DNA of 64,000 bases, from contig JACMPQ010000098.1 in assembly GCA_014377425.1 (NCBI GenBank), forward strand, positions 1 through 64,000, in the 5' to 3' direction. This DNA is from Microbacteriaceae bacterium. GTDB taxonomy: Bacteria; Actinomycetota; Actinomycetes; Actinomycetales; Microbacteriaceae. Below are positions 58,980 through 64,000 of the stretch, piece by piece (the stretch's first letter is position 1; the number at the start of each line of letters is the position of its first letter). The notes under the pieces were generated by a model. It did not search any database and was not told the DNA's origin. It was given only the letters and a program-made list of their open reading frames with translations. The position numbers and the translations under genes are program-made.

Positions 58980-59987
58980 CTACGCGCGCAGTTCCTGCTC
59001 GTCGCGAATCTTGCGCGATCCGAGGCCATGGAACGAGTTATCGACAGGCCGCATGCCCAAGACGACTTTACCGCGGGCATGTCGCTTTTCAAGATCGTCA
59101 AACGCCTCGCGCACCCGGTCGAAGGGGTAGAAACCTGAGATGAGCACGCTCAGGCTGCGATCGGCCGCGAATCCTGCCAGCTTGGCCAAGATTCTGGTCT
59201 GTGATTCGGCGGTTTCGGGACTCGGACGCATGGCTTGAAGCTCCACCTCGCGCCGGTGGTCGCTGGACTGGAATCGCGACGGGCTCACCCCGAGTTCGAG
59301 AGACACGTCGCGGTTGTTTTTACCGAAATTGTCGATGTAGGCGCTCACCCCTCCGGGTGCGAGAGCCCGGATACGGTCGGCGAGACCATCGCCGTAGACA
59401 ACCGGTTTTACTCCGATATGACGCAGATAGTCGAAGTTGCGCTCGCCGCAGGTTCCAATCACGGTCACCCCTTTGATCATGGCCAGATGTGCCTCCATGG
59501 CGCCGACCCCACCGGCGGCCGCGGAGATCACCATGGTTTCCCCAGCAACGACGTTCACCGCCTGCACCGCCTCGTAGGCGGCAAGACCCGCAAGAAACAG
59601 GCTTCCCGCAATTTCCCACGACAGATTGGCCGGTTTGGCCACCAGGTTGCCCTGAGGCACCACAAGGTGGGTGGCCTGCGAACCCATGGTGGTGTGACCG
59701 AGAACCTCGGATCCCTTGGCGAAGTTGGTCACGCCTTCGCCGATCGCGGTTACGATCCCTGCGAAGTCACTGCCCTGCCCCTGGGGAAAGTCAATGGGCA
59801 TTTCGTCTCGGAAGAGACCCTGCCGAACAAACGCCTCGATGTGGTTGATGCCTGCCGCCATAACCTCGACAAGGACCTCGCCCGGCCCGGCAATCGGGGT
59901 TTCGATGGGAACAATTTCCAGCATGTCCACTCCGCCGTAGCCGGAGAATCGAACAGCGCGGGCGGGGGATTTGCGGAGGGAAACCAT
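58980..59987 (-). CDS. Zinc-type/quinone oxidoreductase-like alcohol dehydrogenase (MDR family)
   Basis: AGPGEVLVEVMAAGINHIEAFVRQG; QGSDFAGIVTAIGEGV; GETMVISAAAGGVGAMEAHLA. Confidence 0.9.
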   Translation of the reverse strand: MVSLRKSPARAVRFSGYGGVDMLEIVPIETPIAGPGEVLVEVMAAGINHIEAFVRQGLFRDEMPIDFPQGQGSDFAGIVTAIGEGVTNFAKGSEVLGHTTMGSQATHLVVPQGNLVAKPANLSWEIAGSLFLAGLAAYEAVQAVNVVAGETMVISAAAGGVGAMEAHLAMIKGVTVIGTCGERNFDYLRHIGVKPVVYGDGLADRIRALAPGGVSAYIDNFGKNNRDVSLELGVSPSRFQSSDHRREVELQAMRPSPETAESQTRILAKLAGFAADRSLSVLISGFYPFDRVREAFDDLEKRHARGKVVLGMRPVDNSFHGLGSRKIRDEQELRA

Positions 59988-60146
59988 ACCGACATTTTGC
60001 CTCTCGTCAGGTGAACATACGGTGTGTGTTTACCCGGAGCGGTGGCTGTTCCGTATGGAGGAGGCGCGGCCGATGGGGTACCAACGTTCGGGCATTGGTG
60101 CACAGAATTTGAGAAGCTGGTAGTTCACCCACGAAAGGACACTGTC

Positions 60147-60914
60147 ATGGGCTTTCTTGATCGGCTGTTTGGCCGCGAAGAAAAAAACATCGAAACGGCC
60201 GGCGGTGTTTCGGTGCCGAATACCGGGCGTGAGCGCAGCGACGATGAGATTGCGGTGGAGCGCTACCAATACCTGCTGCGCACGGCACCGCCGTCGACGA
60301 TCGAACAGGTGCACACCGAAGCCTTCAGCAAGCTGACGCCGGAACAGCGTGAATTGCTGTTCACTCAGCTGAGCACCGAACTTCCCGCCGCGGAACGACC
60401 GGCGAATTCTGATGCCGCAACAATGGCCACCTCGGCGACGCGGGCTGAGATTCAGCAGCCGGGAACCCTCATGCGCACCCTCGGTAGTCAGGGTGGTGGC
60501 GCCGCCGGGCAGGCGGAATTTGGCGGGCAGCAGGGCGCCCAACCGGGCGGAATGGGCTTCGGGCAGGGACGCGGCATGGGCGGCATGGGAGGGATGGGCT
60601 TCGGGGGGATGTTTGGAAGCTCTCTGCTTGGTTCGGTTGCCGGTTACGTCATCGGCTCAAGCATCATGCATTCCTTTCTCCCGACCGATTCCGGCAACGC
60701 GGGTGCAGACGGTGGCGGAGACAGCGGAGCAGATTCCGGAAATGGGGATTCGGGTGGCGCTGATTCGGGTGCGGACTCGGGGACGACCGAGGCGGCCGGA
60801 GCTGATGCCGGTGCAGCTGATGCCGGTGCAGCTGACTCCGGTGGGGACTTCGGTGGTGGTGGGGACTTTGGCGGTGGCGGCGATTTCGGGGGTGGCGGCG
60901 ACTTTAGCTTTTAG
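60147..60914 (+). CDS. Gly-rich protein with repetitive acidic/GGDF-rich C-terminus
   Basis: MGFLDRLFGREEKN...DDEIAVERYQYLLRTAPPSTIEQVHTEAFSKLTPEQRELLFTQLS; C-terminal (GGGGDF)n; gaaagga RBS. Confidence 0.75.
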   Translation: MGFLDRLFGREEKNIETAGGVSVPNTGRERSDDEIAVERYQYLLRTAPPSTIEQVHTEAFSKLTPEQRELLFTQLSTELPAAERPANSDAATMATSATRAEIQQPGTLMRTLGSQGGGAAGQAEFGGQQGAQPGGMGFGQGRGMGGMGGMGFGGMFGSSLLGSVAGYVIGSSIMHSFLPTDSGNAGADGGGDSGADSGNGDSGGADSGADSGTTEAAGADAGAADAGAADSGGDFGGGGDFGGGGDFGGGGDFSF

Positions 60915-60945
60915 CGGTGCACACTGGGCGCGCTAGCCTCAATCC

Positions 60946-61467
60946 GTGACCCACATCATTCGAAACCTGACTGCTACCGACCTCGATCAGGTGTGCGAGT
61001 TAAATTCGGCGGCCGTGCCCGCGGTGTCGGAGGCCTCGTCCGCGGCGATTGAATCCTTGCTCGCACTGAGCGGCCACGGGTTTGCCGTCGTTGATGAGGC
61101 TGCCGATGCGGCCATACTCGGATTCATCGTTGCCTTTGATCCGGGCAGTAACTACGCGAGCGAGAACTACCGCTACTTCGAGCAGCGCGGCAGCGACAGC
61201 CTTTATATTGACCGCGTTGTTGTGCGCGAAGAACATCGTGGATTGCACTTGGGTCAGTTTCTCTACGCGCACGCCTTTGCATTAGCCCGAGCTGCGGGCC
61301 GGGAGGAGGTGACGTGTGAGGTGAACATCATCCCGCCCAACCCGGGATCGATGCGTTTTCACGCCCGGTTAGGCTTCGCCGAGGTCGGCCAGCAGGAAAC
61401 CAAAGACGGCACCGTGCGGGTGGCTCTGTTGGCGGCGGGAGTCGCACGCGAGTCCCGGTCGGCTTGA
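60946..61467 (+). CDS. GNAT-family N-acetyltransferase
   Basis: IRNLTATDLDQVCELNSAAVPAVSE; LYIDRVVVREEHRGLHLGQFLYAHAFALARAAG; NPGSMRFHARLGFAEVGQQ. Confidence 0.9.
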   Translation: MTHIIRNLTATDLDQVCELNSAAVPAVSEASSAAIESLLALSGHGFAVVDEAADAAILGFIVAFDPGSNYASENYRYFEQRGSDSLYIDRVVVREEHRGLHLGQFLYAHAFALARAAGREEVTCEVNIIPPNPGSMRFHARLGFAEVGQQETKDGTVRVALLAAGVARESRSA

Positions 61468-61578
61468 CCGGTATTTTCGGCCTCGACTGAGCAGAGGAGC
61501 ACTTCCGAGGTTTAGACCATTTCACGGGCTCGCGCAAGGGTGGGAAACCCGCAGGCTGGTCAAGTTAGATTCGCTCCC

Positions 61579-62643
61579 ATGTTGCAGAAGAACTCCGCCA
61601 TCGCTCGGTTGGACGAACGGCGCAATGAGCAGGTCGACCGGATGCTGCGAGACGCCGTAACGCACACAATCGCCTGCTCCGACGATCTCGACGCCACCCT
61701 CGCGTTCGCCCGTCAACTCGGAACGGCCACACCCTCACCCGGGCATGGCCGCACGCTCCAGTTGTGGCAGACGCTGGCGAGCGTCGCCGCCGTCGATCTC
61801 ACCGTCGCGCGAATAGTGGAACCGCACCTCGATGCTCTCGCCATCTTGCGCGAGGCTCGAGAGGGGGCTCTTGCCACACCGAGCAGCGTGTGGGGAGTGT
61901 TCGCTGCAGAGTCCGCCGGGGTTGAACTGACGGCCGCGGAGACGGACGACGGCTGGCGGCTTTCCGGAACCAAACCCTGGTGCTCACTCGCCGGCCGACT
62001 CAGCCACGCCCTCGTAACGGCGCGACTCGCCGACGGACACCGCCGACTTTTTGCCGTCGACCTCACCGATGAGGGAATCGTTGTTCGCCCCGACGCCTGG
62101 GCGGCGCGCGGGTTGACGGAGGTGCCGAGCGGGCCGGTTGACTTCGACCGGGTAGACGCACGGCCGGTGGGGGCCGCGGGTTGGTATCTCAGCCGCGCGG
62201 GTTTCGCCTGGGGTGGTATCGGGGTGGCCGCCATCTGGTGGGGTGGCACCTTGGGGATTGCACGCACCCTCGACCACAGCACGCGGGAGCGTCGGGCCGA
62301 TCAGATCGCTCTCATGCAACTCGGTGCGGTGGACGTGTTGATCGAGACCGGTCGGCTCGCGCTGGCGTATGCCGCTGCGGTAGTGGACGCAACCGGAATC
62401 GACGCCGAACAGCCCGAGCGGGCAGGAATTCTGGCGCTCCGTACCCGGTCTATCGTTGCGGGCTCGGCCGAACAGGTTATAGCCCGGGCCGGCCATGCGC
62501 TGGGGCCGGCACCGCTTGCCCTCAACGCCAGTCACGCCCGACGGGTAGCCGATCTGCAGTTGTATCTTCGCCAGCATCACGCCGAACGGGATGAGGCTGC
62601 ACTCGGCACGGCGTTGCTGGAGTCGGGACTGCCGACGTGGTGA
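61579..62643 (+). CDS. Acyl-CoA dehydrogenase-like protein
   Basis: GVELTAAETDDGWRLSGTKPWCSLAGRLSHALVTARLADG; AWGGIGVAAIWWGGTLGIARTL; AGHALGPAPLALNASHARRVADLQLYLRQHHAERD. Confidence 0.82.
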   Translation: MLQKNSAIARLDERRNEQVDRMLRDAVTHTIACSDDLDATLAFARQLGTATPSPGHGRTLQLWQTLASVAAVDLTVARIVEPHLDALAILREAREGALATPSSVWGVFAAESAGVELTAAETDDGWRLSGTKPWCSLAGRLSHALVTARLADGHRRLFAVDLTDEGIVVRPDAWAARGLTEVPSGPVDFDRVDARPVGAAGWYLSRAGFAWGGIGVAAIWWGGTLGIARTLDHSTRERRADQIALMQLGAVDVLIETGRLALAYAAAVVDATGIDAEQPERAGILALRTRSIVAGSAEQVIARAGHALGPAPLALNASHARRVADLQLYLRQHHAERDEAALGTALLESGLPTW

Positions 62644-63992
62644 GTTTTGACCATCGGGCGGAGGGCACCCGCGAAGAGAGCTGGCTTACCGCAGACCGCT
62701 GGGGCGCGGTTCCGGCGCTGGTGTTAACCGATCTCACGCGGCTAGTGGTTGTGGCGGCGCATCCGGATGACGAATCCCTCGGCGCAGGCGGCCTCATGGC
62801 ACGGGCGACGGCGCTTGGCGTACCAATTCGAGTGGTGGTCGCAACCAATGGCGATGCCTCGCATCCGAATTCCCCCACCATGACGCGGGCGGCGCTCGCC
62901 GAGAAGCGCAAAGCCGAGGTTCGCACCGCGGTGCGGTTCGTCGCCCCACTTGCCGAGATCGATTTTCTGGATTTACCGGATGGCGAGTTGGCCGAGCACA
63001 GCGAGCAATTACAGGCGCACCTCGACGGACTGGATCTCGCTCCCGGTGCGCTCCTGGTGGCGCCCTGGCGGGAGGACGGGCACGGCGACCACGATGTGGC
63101 CGGTCTGGTTTCGGCTCAGGTGGCGCGAACATCCGGTGCTCAGACACTGGAGTATCCGGTGTGGATGTGGCACTGGGCGGCCGTTGACGACAACGCCGTG
63201 CCCTGGGATCGTTTTGTCACCCTGAAACTGGGCGGGGAGGAGGTTGCGGCCAAATCCCGAGCAATTGAGGCCCATCGGAGCCAGATCGAGCCGCTGTCGG
63301 AGGCGGTGGGCGATGAGGTGCTGCTGGGCGAGGAGTTCCAAGAATATTTTCGCCGGCCGTTTGAGGTGTTTGTGACCCCGCTGGGCAGCCAGACCCTGGC
63401 CGAAGATTATTTCGACGAGTTCTACCGGGGCAACGACGACCCCTGGGGGTTTGAGACCCGGTGGTATGAAATTCGTAAGCGTGCGCTCACCGTGGCCAGC
63501 CTGCCTCGACCGCTCTTCGCCTCGGGTTTGGAGATCGGATGCTCGATCGGAGTACTCACCGCGGAGCTGGCCGGTCGCTGCGCCCACCTGGTGGCTACCG
63601 ACATTGCGGAACAGCCGCTCTCACGCGCCCGAGCACGGCTCATCGACCAGGCTCACGTGCGGCTGGAGCGACTGGACATGCCCCGCCAGTGGCCGGAAGG
63701 GACCTTCGACCTGGTGGTGCTTTCGGAGGTTGCCTACTACTGGAGCGCCGACGACCTCAGCTCCGCGATTGCGTTGATTGATGAGTGCCTCACCGCCGAC
63801 GGGGTTGTTGTGGCCTGCCACTGGCGGCATCCGGTCGATGGATATCCGGAGCGTGGCGACGACGTGCACGCCGCGTTGCGGGCACACCGCGGCCTGCGGT
63901 TGCTGTCATCTCACGTGGAGGAGGATTTTTTACTCGACGTTTTCGTGCGCCCCGGTGCCCGATCGGTGGCCAGCGAAAACGGGCTGGTCTGA
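62640..63992 (+). CDS. Bifunctional PIG-L-family deacetylase / NodS-like SAM-dependent methyltransferase
   Basis: VVVAAHPDDESLGAGGLMARATALG (PIG-L); APWREDGHGDHDVAG; second half DEFYRGNDDPWGFETRWYEIRKRALTVASL...LEIGCSIGVLTAELAGRC; GTGA overlap with previous gene. Confidence 0.92.
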   Translation: MSFDHRAEGTREESWLTADRWGAVPALVLTDLTRLVVVAAHPDDESLGAGGLMARATALGVPIRVVVATNGDASHPNSPTMTRAALAEKRKAEVRTAVRFVAPLAEIDFLDLPDGELAEHSEQLQAHLDGLDLAPGALLVAPWREDGHGDHDVAGLVSAQVARTSGAQTLEYPVWMWHWAAVDDNAVPWDRFVTLKLGGEEVAAKSRAIEAHRSQIEPLSEAVGDEVLLGEEFQEYFRRPFEVFVTPLGSQTLAEDYFDEFYRGNDDPWGFETRWYEIRKRALTVASLPRPLFASGLEIGCSIGVLTAELAGRCAHLVATDIAEQPLSRARARLIDQAHVRLERLDMPRQWPEGTFDLVVLSEVAYYWSADDLSSAIALIDECLTADGVVVACHWRHPVDGYPERGDDVHAALRAHRGLRLLSSHVEEDFLLDVFVRPGARSVASENGLV

Positions 63993-64000
63993 TGGTGGTG
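63992..64000 (+). CDS. Start of a further translationally coupled CDS (truncated by window)
   Basis: tgATG overlap with the stop at 63990-63992; only MVV visible. Confidence 0.35.

Overview
High-GC actinobacterial chromosomal segment (gene content and order look like Microbacteriaceae), with about 50 supportable CDS.

Layout: xerC-like recombinase, M23 peptidase, rpsB-tsf-pyrH-frr-cdsA housekeeping block, DivIVA-type proteins, an alpha-glucan cluster (glgB-glgE / glgP / glgX), cysteine desulfurase, mnmA, ligA, gatCAB, a decayed AT-richer patch (~32.8-34.9 kb), a CPA1 antiporter, and an accessory catabolic zone (~36.6-52 kb). The accessory zone holds a flavin reductase with an LLM monooxygenase, a HisD paralog, a nitrilase-family hydrolase, LysR, SDR, VOC, class II aldolase, HAD, DhaL and DhaK, an FBP-domain protein and a sugar porter. 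The right end has DUF222/HNH, a methyltransferase, a decayed MFS transporter, MOSC, Csp, DUF3097, a Gly-rich protein, GNAT, and an acyl-CoA-dehydrogenase-like / PIG-L+SAM-methyltransferase operon running off the edge.

Most striking non-gene signal: many short direct tandem repeats, each different in sequence, lying in intergenic gaps and in N-terminal or linker extensions of otherwise conserved proteins (XerC, GlgB, GlgE, LigA, DhaL, sugar porter, DUF222). No tRNA, rRNA, CRISPR array or transposase was recognised. All family calls are from reading the translations by eye; no database search was run.
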